The position numbers were made by a program, and so were the translations under genes. 64,000 nucleotides of DNA from Amblyornis subalaris (lineage: Eukaryota; Chordata; Aves; Passeriformes; Ptilonorhynchidae), in the NCBI GenBank assembly GCA_018881555.1, contig JACAXG010000055.1:2170001-2234000 (forward strand), in the 5' to 3' direction. Positions 12,901-27,100 of the stretch are shown one piece after another. A model generated the notes under the pieces. That model was not told where the DNA came from and did no database searches. It saw nothing but the letters and a program-made list of their open reading frames with translations. Each line of letters starts with the position of its first letter. The stretch's first letter is position 1.

Positions 12901-15900
12901 TATAAATTTTGTTATTGATTAATTATTACTTACATTTCATTCAACTGCTACAGAGGAAAACCTGTTAGTGGAAGTTAAGTGTTGGGAGTGTGTGAAATAT
13001 GTTCTGTACTCTAGCCATGTTTTCAAAATTAAGCCGTCTTGAGAAAAGGGGAAAACAAAGCAATGCCTTGAATGAAACAAAGATTTATGCTGTTGATGAA
13101 CTAAAATACATTCTGAAAAATAAGGTTAAATTTCAGAGATATTTTTATCAGAGTTTGAGAGAGAATTTTAAACACAATTATTGATAACTGAACCACAGAT
13201 TGTGAATTGATGGTCTTGTGCACAAAAATTATGGGAATGTTGTGCAGAAAGGGAAGAAAGTAAAATCTAATCTCTGCTTCTGGAATTGCTAAATGAGCAT
13301 TTGTAAGAAGGGAAGTAATTCTTACCATGATCATTTTATTATTTAGATAATACCAGTAGAAAATGACTAAATTTCATTTTATTTCATGCAGGAGGTGCCA
13401 GATTCCTGCCTATATGAAGCCACAACAAAATCTTAATAGAGAAGCTGTATTGAGCTTCCTTCTGTTATCATGCATTACAAGTACATGACATAATAAATTT
13501 GTATCACACAAAGAAAAGAAGCCATCCTAATATTCTATAATCTTGCAGTTTCCACTCTGGCATTATAAAACATTGACGGAAGCAGCTTTTTATGCTTTTT
13601 GCTCACCTTCGGAATTAAGTTCAATTGGAATTTTCATGTGTTTTTACTTCAAATACATGCCACATAGCCATTCTTTCTGGCTTTGTTGGTTCTGCTTTTC
13701 TTACACCTACTACACAGCATAAGGGGTCTAAAATAGCAAGTGGCCAGTTGTCTGCAAACTTTGAGAAAGATTAAAAACTGAGCAGTCCTCCATTAAAGTG
13801 GGCTCTTAGTAGGAGTATCAGTCAACCGAGAGAATATTAGACATGAGACTTCACCTCCAAGGAAAAGGAAAAAAATTGCAAGATTTCATGAACTTTACAA
13901 AGTTGCCATTTTTATTCATACTCTTCAGCAGATTTCAATTGTTGAGCAGCCCACTCATTGGAATATCTTGACACAGATGAAATTGCTTACCGTTGAGGTT
14001 GGGATGNAAAGTTCATTTTCATGACTTGGTACAGGGTGTTTACATTTAGGCAGCTGAGCCTCTCTGGGTGAGTTTCAAATTCAGATTTAAAAAAACCTTA
14101 AAGTACGTGCCTATATAAAGGTCTACAAGCAAGCTATGTGGCTAGTGATCCATTTTTGTCAGTGGAGATCTAGGTCTTAATTCTGCTGCCTAAAAGTATT
14201 AAAATAATTTGGAATATCTTAAGGAAGCTAGCAGAGCTATAGAGATTTTCTAGACCTGCAGGTACCTAGATATAGAACTGAATGTCTGGCCCTGGATTTC
14301 AATGGAACCAGATTGCACCCCCATTACTCTCAGGAGAGTTACAGGCACACAGCTCACATAAATACATACCTGGAGATATCTACATATCCTATTTCCAGTT
14401 GAAAACAACTGAAAATTAGTTGCAACCAGCTTTCATCCTCTCTCATGGTTTTCTTGCTTTGCTCTGAACACTTCTGAATACTCATCATCACAGTACCCTT
14501 TGTGTTACCATCTTCTGTTAAAAAAGTTTCTGAAAACACCCAGAATTTCTCATTAGTCATCTCTGCCTGCTTTACACAAAACAGACAAAACTCAGACAAA
14601 ACTAACAGACAAGTTAAATCTAATTCTGCACAGTCAAATGAGTCTTTGCTGTTTGGGGTCATAGTTAGAGGAGCCACAATGAGTCCATGCACAGTGTTTG
14701 CATTTCACTGGAAATTAACAAACACAGAAGATGAAGGAGGTAATCTGGGCACCACATCAAAACGGGACATGAAAGCAGAGCCAAGATCTGAATCAAATAT
14801 TGGCTGGTGATTTTCAGAATATTACACATAATGTTGATTGACGGCACAACAATGCCTCTACCCAGGGAAGTGGAAAACCAAGCAAAGGAGTAATTTTTCT
14901 TCATAGTTCCAGTAGACTGACACACCAGCAAGGAACAATTACTGCTGATTTTTTTTTCTACAAGGCATAAGTTATAAGCAATATGGAAAAATAAAAATGA
15001 CTGCCACACTGGGCTGATGTTGGAACTACNCTGACTGTAAAAAATGACTGTCACTGATTTGGTGCTGCCTGTACAATCCCTGACTCAGTCCACACCAATA
15101 TTACAAAGAGCTGTATGAAATACCCTGCTTCGCCTTTTTCTTGCAGTAAAGAGTAGGAAGAGCAATGCAGCACTTGTCTGAAGCAGGGAGCTGCTGCTTC
15201 CCAGAACCCCAAAGTCGAGGCTGTCTGTACGTTAAGGTTTCCATACGTATTATGGCACACTCCTGAACTGCATGCACAGATTTCAAATCGTGGCAGCAAC
15301 TAGGATGCTATGAACAACAATATATTTCAGTGTACAATTCTGTGTCCTAAGAATANGAGGGAGAAAAACTTACATGACCATATAATTAAGAGTTGATTGA
15401 TTATACATAAATGCAAGGAACCTAAGGGACCCCACTTCTGATAGAAGCTATTCTCTGTTTACTTTTATGTTAATATTTGTGTGTATTATCATTGTGTACA
15501 AACATAATTGTGTGCTTAATCTTGAAGACTATCTTCTGTATTTCTTTCAAACAATTGAACAAAAACACAGTAAACAGTGTCTTAAATGACAGTTTAGCTA
15601 AGTGGTTTACCAGGGGAATGTGGTTCCTTCAGGCAATATAGCCCTTTCCCACCCTGGCTAGAGGACTAATATAGCAAACCATGTAATCTTCTTGGATGTT
15701 TATTCAATATTTCCATAATTATTATCATAGGTTTTCTATAAATGCTTTAAATAGGTAACCAAGTCTCTCAATCACAGTCTTTATGTTCTGTAATGTTTGT
15801 ACAGCATGATATTTTGAGTTCATACATTAACACCATTGCCAGTTGCTGAAACAGTCTTAAACACATGGGCATGGAAAGACCAGTNCTGGAACAGGGTGCT

Positions 15901-18370
15901 TCAAACTTCCCAGAAAGGAGTTGTAACTTGAGGGGGTTATGGGAAAAGGCATACTCTCAGTGAAAAGCACATCTCNTTTTTTGAAAATTTCTTCCAAGTT
16001 TCTTTCAGTAGTTCAGCTGTCTGCCTCATCATTCAGTCCCAAACTTTTTCCATGAGTTATGCTGAGAACCAGATGCTCCTGCCTCAACAGAAGCGAGGTG
16101 CCCATGCCCTGCCTCGGCCACTACAGCTCTCTTACCCCGTCTTCATACAGGGACACCACCACAGCTATTCCCATTCCCTTTCGGCCATTTGCACCATAAG
16201 CTGTGCTCATTAGGTGTCACATAATATGTGATCAGGCCTTTTAATATTTACTGGGTTGTTAGACACTGCCTACAGATTCAGGCAGACAGCTTCACAGAAG
16301 TCCAGTCCACTGTTAATAGAAGTTATAGGNAATATATATAGACACAATCATAATTATTAGACACCTCTTCAATGACTAACATAAATGGTTATATAAGAAA
16401 AATACGTATATTTCTAGGTACATNCTACAGCCTATAATTCTATTTAATACAATAACCAGAACTTCTGCACCATGCTGGTGGCCAAAACACAATATGCTTT
16501 TCTATGTAGGTCAGCTTTATCACTTTTGCTTAGTAACTTAGTAAGTTAAGCCATCTATAAAACAACAGGCTTAACAACCTAAGATGCAGCCTGGCATGCC
16601 ACCCTGCTTAACAGCCATTATTATCCCTGCTGTCAGGCTGAGCNTTAACTAGGTTAGTGTGAGCTTAGAGCAGAAATTACAAACCACAAAACCTAGCTGA
16701 AGGATTATGAAGATAATATTTTACAAATTTGCACATATCAGAGAAATTACTTGTTAGTGTAAGAGAGGAGCCACTATTTTTTGATGGTAAAGAGCATTTA
16801 TAGATCCTGACAATTTGCTTAGGCCCTGGTGCTCAACACCTGTTTAATATAGTCCCAAGTTATTGTTAAGAAAACTATTCTGCAGTAAATGATGCATTTT
16901 CGCTTTTATTTCCTCAACTCAGCTGGAAGTACCTATGGTAAAAACACACTAAAGAATTATACCAAGATGTACTACAGGACCACCAGCAGCTTTCAGTGCT
17001 TCTCTTAGAACTGTATTTCATAAAAAGGTACTTTTGATATTTATTTAGTAACCATAATAAGGTATTTGAGGAACAAAAACCCCAGAGTGAAAATAAGTTT
17101 GCACATGACTAGTGTTAAAAAAATTACTATTGTCTCATTTTGCACAGAAGCAGGTTGGCTCGAGCCACCTTCCCCCATGGAGCACAGGGCACCATCCCTT
17201 GTCCTGGTGAAACCGGGNAGAAGGCTTTCTGAGTGAAACACTGAGCCAAGGAAAGATGCATAGCTCCATCAGGTAACATTACATTTAGATCTGGCAGTGG
17301 CACAGCACTTTGTGCAATGGAAATAACTGGACTGCATCAAACTGCAGAGATGAGGAATATTCCAGTGGGGCAGGAAACAGACTGCATGCTGTGCTGGCAA
17401 GCTGCTGTACGAGGTGAGAACCCCAATCTGCTGTGCCCCTACACCTCACACATGCAGAAATAAGCCCATATTCCTTGCAGGAGCCCACTGCAGAACTGTG
17501 CTCCATATCCCCCTCCCCAGCACTATCCCCCTCCCACTTCCCCTCATCCCAGAAGATGAAAGCTTTGCTAGCCCTCCCTTCCTGCAGGAGCAGCAACGCC
17601 TTGTGTGTCCCTCACTGGCTGTTTTAGTAAACTAAATGTAGCCAGGAGCCATGACTGGGAAATGCAGGATGGGCAGGGAACTGGGAACAGACATATTTAT
17701 GCCANGAATATTTCTGGCAGTTAATCAACAAATGATGTTGTTGCAGGCAGGACTGTTGCTGCGAGTGTCCAAATTTACTGGTATAAATGGCCTTCCTGGC
17801 TACTGATTTTTATGAATCTTAGTATCTTGATATCTCAACCCCTTTGTCATGTTTTTTCAGTTACCAATGGATATGAGAGCTACAAGGAAGGACAGACTGA
17901 CAGCATCACCACACAAATCTTATTTCTTAGGGCTTCAGTCTTTTTCAGGACTGAGGTCTAGAAGAGCACACCAAAACGCATGGATGAACTGAAAGGGAAT
18001 TTTACTCATGATGTGTACAGGGCCATGACTTCTCTGTGTCACATCCATGGAATTCCACTGTTCCAGTGGAAGCCAGAACAGGTCAATAGTGTGTGCAGTT
18101 AATAAAAGCTAGCTGTGNATTGGCCTGTGAGAGATTTGCTGGTGACCTTTGTTCAGTTCCTCACGAGAATTGTCCAGGGAGAGGTATCAGCACTCAAAAT
18201 TTGCACGTCAAAGCTAATGCTAATTAATAACCTTGTTATCCATCCCCAGAGAGGTCAAAGACTAATGAGCTGATCTGAATCACAGACATATTGGCAACAA
18301 ACAGCATAGGAAGCTCTTACCTATACTGCACTGTTGTCAGAGTCTATAAATGCAGGTATCTTTTGTAAAT

Positions 18371-18480
18371 ACTTTCAATTTATACTAAGTTAAACAAAAA
18401 TTAATTCAATTTAATATATTAAATACAATCTATATTAAATTTAAAGTGTTAAAAAATCTTGTTTATTATTTGCTATAAAG
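18371..18480. repeat. AT-rich low-complexity patch
   Basis: Nearly all A and T, with repeated AATTTAA / TTAAAT words and several overlapping small inverted repeats. Low complexity, with no specific function assigned. Confidence 0.6.
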
Positions 18481-20938
18481 GCACAAAGGAAGATAGAACA
18501 AATTCTCTGGAACTCCTGAAGTCAGGGAACTGGGTAAGGTAGGCAGACTTACACTGCACCACAAAAATAGCTTTGTTTACTGCAANTTGTGATTTAGTAA
18601 GCAGGAAAACACCAGCTGAGGCAAGAAAGNGTGGGCAGCTGAGGAAAAATTGAGGAGGATTAGAGGTGAAACATGTTTCTCCTCTTTACATTTCCTTCAA
18701 GTGATGATCACGTTTACCCAGTAGGGCTGCAGCCAAGTGTGATCCTGGAGTAAACACCAACTTCAGAGAAGCTGAGCCTTTCCACTCTGGTCTGAGCTTG
18801 TTCTATGGGAAACCAAACTGATGTAACTGCATCATTTTGCCCATCCTCAAAGACAAAACAGCACCACCCATGGAGCATCCTTATACCATGGGGTTAGACA
18901 TTCTGAAAAGCCACCGAGATGGAGAGTCAGGAACCCTGTGAGCAGCTGTGGTGCTGAGCTCGTCAGCGCAGGATCAGACCTCTCACCCCTGCTGTAGGTT
19001 TACATCCATGCTGCAAACTACTTAGTCAACAACAAACTCTGATTTCTGCTATGCATGGCTAAGGACTTTACTAACATAGTGCAAACACCACCCTTTTTCA
19101 AAGGGTGCTAATGCCAAAGAGGTGGATCATGACTTAAACAAACAGGGAATTAAAGACGGGATTTCCAAAACTGTTCAGTGCTGACCCAACTGTTTCCACT
19201 GAAGCCAATGCTGAACCTTCCACGGATTTCAAGATAGGTGAGCACTCATTGCCTTAGGAAATATCCCTTTAGTTTCACTTGAATAAGAATTAGAAGCGAG
19301 TAGTATTTGTATTTCTGTAGAGCTATTTGTCAGCTCTTCTTCAACAATGGCAAACATTAACAAAAAACCCAATACAAAACCATGGGAAAAAACCAGCCAC
19401 AAGAAAATGAATGACTGGTTATAAACTGACCTCAAAACTCACAATGGAGGGTCATATCTCATAAACAAATACATTCACAGTCACTGTGCAAGTCAGGACC
19501 GACAATTTAACAATTATTTCTTGAATACCAAGAAAACAAAGAAATTCAAGAAAGAAAGGGAGTAAGCAAGAGTACACAGAGAAGATGTACAGGCAGCTCA
19601 AAGAACAAATTTTAGCTGCTTCAAGTTGATCAACAAAAGAAACTATTTTTAGAAAGGAACTAAAGGATGTATAAAATTCACATATTTTCCACAAGAAAAA
19701 AACACGGTTGACAGATTTCCTCAAGGTATATATAACTGTTATATATACAACAAATGAATTCTCAGAATTTAGTTACCNCTCATCAAAACTACTTTTTTCC
19801 CCGAATTTACTGTTGGATGTTTAGAAGAAAAGAAAAAAATAAAGTCTTGACATCATCACAGCTAATAAATAATGTATCCTGACAGTATAGGCAAAAAAGG
19901 TGCATTATGTAGGTAAGGGGAAATATCAAAGCCACAGGTAAATCAATCAACAGGTACTGTGCTCACCGTCAGCTACTCACGTTCTCAAAGAATTGAGTTG
20001 CTCAGTTTTTATTTTTTACAACAGTAAAACAACTGGGTTATGTGGGACACTTACCTGCTGCTTCCCAGCATAGATTGAAAGGGAATAATACTCAGAGGAA
20101 GGTTTGTTTCGACAATAGGACAGTCACAGAAACACTGGAAAGGTCTCTGAAATGTTGCAGTTATTCAATTATTGAATAAGAGACCAGTCTGCCTTTTTTT
20201 TCTTTGAAAATGTCAAACTTGAAATGTTTTCTACTTTTGACTGCACTCTAGGTGTATTTTCTCTCTCGAATCTGGTCTACCAAAATTCTGAGACAAATAA
20301 TTAGAAAGTACATGAAGGTTAAATGTAGTAATATATATGCTAATAATTCAAGTTAAGCTATTTTGTTGGAACTTTGTATGGTACTAAATCATCAAAAAAT
20401 AAGCTATGTCTTTAAAACAAATTACTGAAAAAACCTCTTGGTTATTCTTGGTTCAGCAGAAGTTGAAAGTGTTTATAATTAGGAACAATAAGTACTTGAG
20501 TATGACTACTCTGAAATACTTGTATTTTATGTTGATGCTTACAATCTCAGTAATATATTTATGTGATGTTCTAACGCATATTAAATGCAATAGTTAAAAT
20601 ATTGGGTCAGTGCAAATGGGCTATATACTTAAAGGATCAATGATACAATCAATTACTAAGAAGAATCCATTTCTGTTTAAATGCTAGACTTGCACTTTAT
20701 TTCTCTGATGACATGCTACATTGCAAACCACTATCTCCTTCCTACATGCTTGGGAAACTAGAAAGTCCTAATATGCACAGAAACTNTTCAGCCTGGAAGA
20801 ACTCAATATTCTTACTTCATATTAAACTCTACACTTGGCAGTGTTCTCTGACTGCCTCCTTTATCCAGGCCTAGTGCAAGCAGGTTAGATCATTCAATTA
20901 TCTCCAAAGCGATCATCTGCTCGTGGCTCTGTGTGTAT

Positions 20939-20944
20939 ACGTAC
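20939..20944 (-). other. RELN: splice donor of RELN exon 3 (GTACGT)
   Basis: The donor is CAT|GTACGT, weaker than consensus because the last exon base is T, not G, and intron position 4 is C, not A. The position is fixed by the phase: the exon must end with AT of the Met codon. A second GT (20940-20939) lies four bases further on and would shift the frame if used. Confidence 0.85.
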
Positions 20945-21080
20945 ATGAAGTTGACACAGCCCGTCCCTGCAGGTGGAGCAATCCAGACAAAACTGAGGTT
21001 TGTGGTTGGGAGATGGCTCACATGGGATGCAACCACACTGCACATGAACTGGTTTCCAAACTGGTGGTCAGACATAATTC
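20945..21080 (-). CDS. RELN: reelin, coding exon 3 (partial Reeler domain)
   Basis: Next reelin exon downstream, encoding about residues 113-158 of the Reeler domain. The minus-strand translation contains [19 protein letters not shown], then [11 protein letters not shown] and [14 protein letters not shown], almost identical to mammalian reelin. Visible features are two cysteines (in FMCSV and TGCVN), likely disulfide partners within this domain or to its neighbours, and an N-glycosylation sequon, Asn-Leu-Ser. The one difference seen from human is Val for Ile after LSF. The acceptor is a clean pyrimidine tract with AG at 21082-21081. The first two bases finish the glycine codon opened by exon 2. 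The exon is 136 bases and ends after AT of a methionine codon at a GTACGT donor, which fits the known continuation of the protein (Met-Ala-Thr). The phase is 1 at the start and 2 at the end, so skipping it would shift the frame. The open frame runs past both splice sites (20890-21240), but only 20945-21080 matches reelin. Confidence 0.97.
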
Positions 21081-21100
21081 CTAGGAGAAAGACACAAAGG
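21081..21100 (-). other. RELN: splice acceptor of RELN exon 3
   Basis: The minus strand shows TTTGTGTCTTTCTCCTAG immediately before the exon. It is pyrimidine-rich with no AG between the tract and the junction. Confidence 0.93.
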
Positions 21101-24100
21101 AGAAAAACGGTAACACGTGCTAATGGCTCATCGCAAGGTGCTAACAGACTGAGAAGTGCATCTGCCATGTGTTTCATCAGGGCAACACGGAATGAAAAAN
21201 CCCCAAGAGTATGCCACTGAGTAATTAGAATTAATGCCAATGAAAATATTGGAGCTGGCCTTCGCTTGAGCCAAGGCTGACTTTTCTATTTACTGCAAGG
21301 CTCCGTGTATTTACTGCTATTAGTCTTCATGAGGCGAATACCAGAGGAATTATTTGCATTTTTGAAGGAGGAGCTGGATCATAGCTGATGTAAATCAGTT
21401 ATTCCATTACCTTATTTACACCCATTACAGATCTAAAAGAGAATATAATCTGAAGCAAAAAAAAAAAGTTCTATTTCAATAAGAAAAATGAAGCTTTTAG
21501 AGAAAGGTGTTATCTTTTAGTAGACGGGCACATCTATTTGGAAAAAGCAGATGAGCTCTGGATTCGTGAACTCTTCTGATCTGAAATAAAAGCAGCAGCC
21601 TTCCACAGATTTACCACTATACATTCCTTTGATTTTTTTGATTTTTTTTAATACATGCCTCTAATACATGAATGAATGTAAATGTCATCTATTATTCCCT
21701 CCCTCTGGAATTCACTGCAGTACATCATTAGACAAAAGAACTGTATTTTTTAATATAAAACAATGTCTGACAGCAACCTTTTTCCCCTGGGAACCCTTTT
21801 GTAGTTTCCTACAAAGTAGTGCAAATTTGTTTGTTTGTTCAACACTCTTTGGCTTAAAGTAAGGTAGTCTTACCAGAGTGGATCACTACACCTTTACTCC
21901 TAGTACATGAAAGAGTAAATGTTGAAACTATTCTTTTGAATAGTTATCAGAAGGAAATGCCTTGTTCCAGGTTATTTCAAATATTGAACTTTCATTTCAG
22001 AAAACAGTGATAACATTGCTAATAGGATCAAAAGGAAAAGGGAATGGCAGCAGGCAGCAGTGCTCAGAGGTCACTGTCAGCTATTTGGTGATTTCGTCTC
22101 AAAGTTTATAGTGGCTGGTATTTCTCATATTCGCTTGTTGCAATTCAAAAAACAACACAGAAATAAAACCCCTCTCTGACTCTCAGAATCACTTATTACT
22201 GTTTTTGATGGCAATTCTTCTGTGATGTGAATGCAGCAATTTCTCGCAAGCCCCCACAGATCCAGAGGTGGAAGGAGTTTGCAAGTGAGAGATTTACATC
22301 AAGGAAGGGGACGAATCCTTNCTAATGCAAACACATTGCTCCGCCTGGTGCCTCTGGGGACTGATGCCAGCAGCACCTTGCAGCGAGGCGGGGCTGTCTC
22401 ACAGGCAAACCCTTTCACATTTTATGGACCAAAAGCATTGTCTGAAATCCCATTCAGGTACTGGTGAGGATGACAGACTATAGCTCAAGGTTATAGATGT
22501 TATTTATCCTGAGAGCTATGAAATTCTAAACCAGCTTCAATTTTTCGGGGGGAGAAATGAGCCACAGTGAATTTAAGTAATCCATCCCAGCAGTGACAGG
22601 AGGCAGCAGGTGATGGTAGTGATGCCTGTATCTTTTACAAACAACCACAACCTCCTCATTCAGGGTTTTTCAGTTAGTTCCCACCGAGAATACACGAGAT
22701 TCTCTGTCATTCACACAGTCACAGCTCAAATCCCCAAATAATGCTGAAGCCCATTGTGTCAGGATGGCCACAGAGAAGGCTCAAGCTCCCCTGAGTGGAG
22801 CCTCTTTTCTGGACATCAGTAGAAGGGAAATCCAGAGAGATGGTATTTTACTGACTCTTCTTTATTGCAAGAGACTAGATAGAGGTGAGGTTTGGCCATC
22901 TCTTCCCAAGCTGTACTGCTATTTTAAGTTTTTAATTGCCTTTCTTGGCTAATTGGGAGGGGTGGCATTAATATTCTTAAGGAATTCCACTTGACCGGTG
23001 CCCAGGGTCACTGCCCTGCTCTCCCTTATGAACTCCTGCAGCACTGCCCTGCGGGGACAGATGTGTCCAAAAATATGCCCAGAGAGGGCCCTCACAGAGC
23101 AAGTGCTATTTAGGCAACTGCTTTGCTTTGCTGAGGGTGAAAGGTGGTAACCCTGCTTCTTTCTCAAAGTTGTGGATCTCATCCCTCTCTCTATGACGTT
23201 CGTGCTGAAGCCAGGGACTTCAGCGATGTGAGCTGGGGTGCCTGGGACTGATCACGAGCACCAGCTCTCGTCTGTCATCGTCCCTGTACAGTGGGAAACA
23301 GGGAGTCACAGACTATCAGGTTAATTAAATAACACATGCTGTCAGGGGAGAGGCAGGAACAGCCCTTCGGTTTGAAGAAATTCCCCTTTCTCCAGAGCCA
23401 GCCAAATACAAGGGAAGACAAAGGCTGTGCTAACACATCCCCCAGCCAGGGGACAGGCAGACCAGCTTGGGAAATGTGACTGCTTCCCTCCTTGGCAGCA
23501 ACTTGTGAGTTAATGAATTCCCTAGGTTTCAGGCAATATACTGCAAAAATGTGTCTAATACATCAAACACATACAACATCTGTGGAGAATTTCTTTTTCC
23601 TTTGATTTACAGTTTAAAAAAAGAACAACTTTGCAGTGACTAGAATAAATTCTAAACAATGAAAAAACCCAACTCATTCAAATTTTTTTCAGAAAAATGT
23701 CAATGAATAGTACAGCAATCATTCAAAATACCAATTTTATAGGTTCATCACCATCTTATTTTTTATTTTATTAATAATTTATTGTCGTAATTTTTACAAT
23801 AAAAACAACCCTCCTCATCTGCTGGACCTTTACTGAGTACATCAACTACACTTAGGAGTTCAGAGCTTTCAGAATATTTAATAACAATTAAATACTGAAA
23901 CCTCAATGAGTGATGGTGATATTAAAAAAAGCTTTTTGATGCTTAAATCCCAAGGTTTCCTATTGAAAAGTTGAACATAAAAATCATAAAAATGAAAGAA
24001 AATGGAGAATACAATTCATACTAAGAACTCACTGAATTAAGGCTAAAGAATCTCATTTTGCTCTTTTGCTTCCAGTCTTTTTGCAGTCCCTTGCTATGGA

Positions 24101-27100
24101 AGGCAACTCCTCCCTTCTCCTCCAGCCCCTCTCCAAACTGGCAACCTGCTTCTCATGCCAAATGGTTGCCCCATAGCAAATCAAAGGACAAATGTGAAAC
24201 AACCTTCTGCTGCAAAAAATGAATAAATACAAGACAAGTCTGATCTTAGAGCAGCTTTCAGAAGAAAACTGTATCCTGTATGTATCTCTGACAGCTTCAA
24301 AGACAGAGTGGGCCTTTGTTTAAGGCGCTTGGCTCAGGTCAATATTGTTCTATAGGAATCCCCCTCGCATCCTGGTGACCAGTGCCACTACATACATTCA
24401 AGTCTAGTGTTTACAAAACTAATAGCCTTCAGGAAAAAATTTAAGATCTGCCTGTATAAACTCTATAACCATTTTAGCAAATAATCAAGTGTCTCCATGT
24501 GACTTACTGAATACTGAAATGTTCAAAGGTTTGTGAGAGCTACACATCCACAGCTCTAAAATGTGCTGCATGCAAAGAAGCTGTTAGCATCTCTGAACTG
24601 CTTTTGCCATGGTTTTTACAGCATGCACTCATCATAATGACATGTTTCAGACATCTGCACTTCCTAGATTCTCCATCCCCTAAAATTTCTGAGGCTTTAG
24701 GAGTCTCAGTATAATAAGTATAACCATTATAACCATTCAAATCCCAGACATGCTTTGTACCTGCCAACAGCACTGCTAGGAGAGGAACTAGACATTCTCA
24801 GTCCCTCTTAAGAGGGAACTCAGCAGCTGTTTTTATTGTGTAAACTTTAAAAAAATGTGCTTAGCTCTATTCAATACACTATAGTCACTGAATCAAAGAA
24901 CTTCTATGTGAAGAGGTAGACTTCAAGAGATGAAAGAAATAAAAGAAATCCAGGGACACAGAAATATATTGAAAGGAAAATCTTAGGTAAAATCAGATGA
25001 CAAATACATAGTTTCAATCTTTAAATGTTTAAAATTATTTTATTGATAATCAGAATCACTAGTAGGGCTGTAGCAGCTAATGCAGGGAAATACTTTGCTT
25101 TTATAAGGTGGCATACAGGAAGGTGAGCGAGATGTGAAAATGCTGGTTTAGTTGGTCCAGAAATACACAAATTCAAGTGTTAATCCTGAACTCTTTATTA
25201 CTTTCACTTTGTTGTGTAGCTTCTCCAAAAGGCAGAACTAGAAATTATAGCAACTATTTTCCTGTTTGGGCCCCTAGAAGCTGAAAGATCTTTTCTACTG
25301 GTAGAGCTTGGAAAGCATCTAATGGTACAGATAAATACAGAAAGATTCACATCATTTTCTGCTTTCTAAGTCTGAGAAATATGGATCTATGATAGCCCTG
25401 ACTTACACAGAGCAACTACATAATATTCTGTATTGCAACATGACATATCCTCCTTAGAAAACAGTTTTCTAAATCAGCACTTCATACAAGGAGCTCATCT
25501 GCATGTCAAGGACCCTGGTAAACCCTTCATTAAGGCTAAGGCTCAACAGAATTTCCAGTGATGAACCAGATGGCAGTTAGTGTACCATTGCCTATTTATT
25601 ACATGAATTGAGTATGATATTAAAGGAGAGGATTCGTGTTAAATACACGTGTAAAATGAATGACCACGTTTTGGTTTTGCTGCCTCTAAATGGATTATCT
25701 GCTATATGCTTCCATTTTCAAAGCTATGCATAAGTGACAGCCAAATGCCAAACATAAAATATTGATGAAATACCAAGAACACAAAGCTTTAAGTAACCAA
25801 ATAACTCCAGGATCTTTGGGAAAGCAATCATTCCTGATTAGTAGATAATAAATTCAAGTCAGAAACAGACACTTTCAAATTGGATTTTCCATTATGTAAA
25901 AATGAAGTACCTAGTCTTAGGAACCATCTTTTCCCTTAGGAAACAGAGCTGGAAGCCTACATTCTCCATCGAGACTCTAGCATCTTGAAGGGTGATCCAC
26001 AAATTCACAAACTAAGCACAGTTCTGCCTGGTGTTACAAAGCAGGGAGTGATGCAGAAGGGACTGTGCCTGAATGTACCTCCTGTCCTGAGTCCATGCTG
26101 AAGTGGCCAAACCAGACCTTGCAGCTTGTTTTTCCCATGCAGCACCAGGGACTTGTTCTGAGGGGGAAATTAATTTTTTTCAAAATTGAAAGATGCTGGT
26201 AGCCATGTTTTTTATTATTATCAATTAAAGCTGATAATAATAAAATCACTTTGGCAGGGAGCTTATGCCCACACTCTCTACTTTCCAGAAGCACATCCTC
26301 TCTCTGAAGTTGAAGATCAGTCATACAGAGAGGTCCCCCCACTCTCCTGTCAAATGTAAGACTGCACCACTCAGATGCAGGAGTGCTGGCCAAGTGACAG
26401 CTTGGTGGCTACTGACAAGGAGCCTGGCTTTTCAGTCAAATCCCTGTAGGACAGGTCTCCAGGACAGCTGCAGAACCAAGGTTCTCCTGCAAGTTAAGGG
26501 AAAGCCATGTGCTTCTCCACATTATCCCAGGAGCAACAGAGGCCATGGCACAGCTGGACCGGTGGCTGGCAAGACCTGAACTCACAGAAAGCCAAGTGCA
26601 GACCCTAAGGAACTTTTTAGGTTAAAATCTGGACATATATAGCAACAAAGTGCTATTTACAGCTGCTGAAGCTGCAGCTTTCAGATCACATTTTCAGAGG
26701 TAGGAACCTCCCTTTGTCTTGTGTGTCTTTGGACATTTAAAGCACCTTTTTGAGCCTTACCTGCAAACACATGTAAAAATGAAATATATATTTTCGCTGA
26801 ATGCTACAGCAGGTAAAATAATGGCTTATTTTTAGTTATTGGAAGCATATTTGAGTAACATCCTTAAACTGTTATGAACCTCTTTCAGGGCTCTGCAATG
26901 TAAGTCTTAAAATTCTAGAACTAGTGTTAGGAAGAAGTGGTGGGAAGAAAATCAAATTGCTTCCTGGTTTTGGTGGGTTTTGTCTTTTAAAAAAAAAATC
27001 TCAAATGTGTTTCAGAAAAACATCAATAATCTGTGTTAAAAAGGACCATTGGGAGTAAAGAAATATGTGGAGCTGGTAACTGTAATTTCTAAAAAATGAA

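Larger units (their letters stand above)
9493..20938. other. intron 3 segment, nothing recognised
   Basis: AT-rich sequence with a GGT/TGT simple repeat at 9962-9982 and a very AT-rich patch at 18371-18480. Open frames of up to 129 codons (14665-15054, minus) show no family resemblance. No exon or transposon is supported. Confidence 0.6.
1..20944 (-). other. RELN: RELN intron 3, 5' part
   Basis: Intron continuing past the low-coordinate end of the window. I looked for the reelin residues that follow Met158 (THRGQVIFKDAL and onward) on the minus strand and saw none, so exon 4 lies outside. The sequence is AT-rich (except 7829-9492), has many single Ns and contains no repeat that I recognise. 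Confidence 0.85.

Noticed and set aside
14665..15054. 129-codon minus-strand frame with hydrophobic character
   Set aside because: Does not resemble the reelin residues expected after exon 3 and lacks proper splice borders in that frame.
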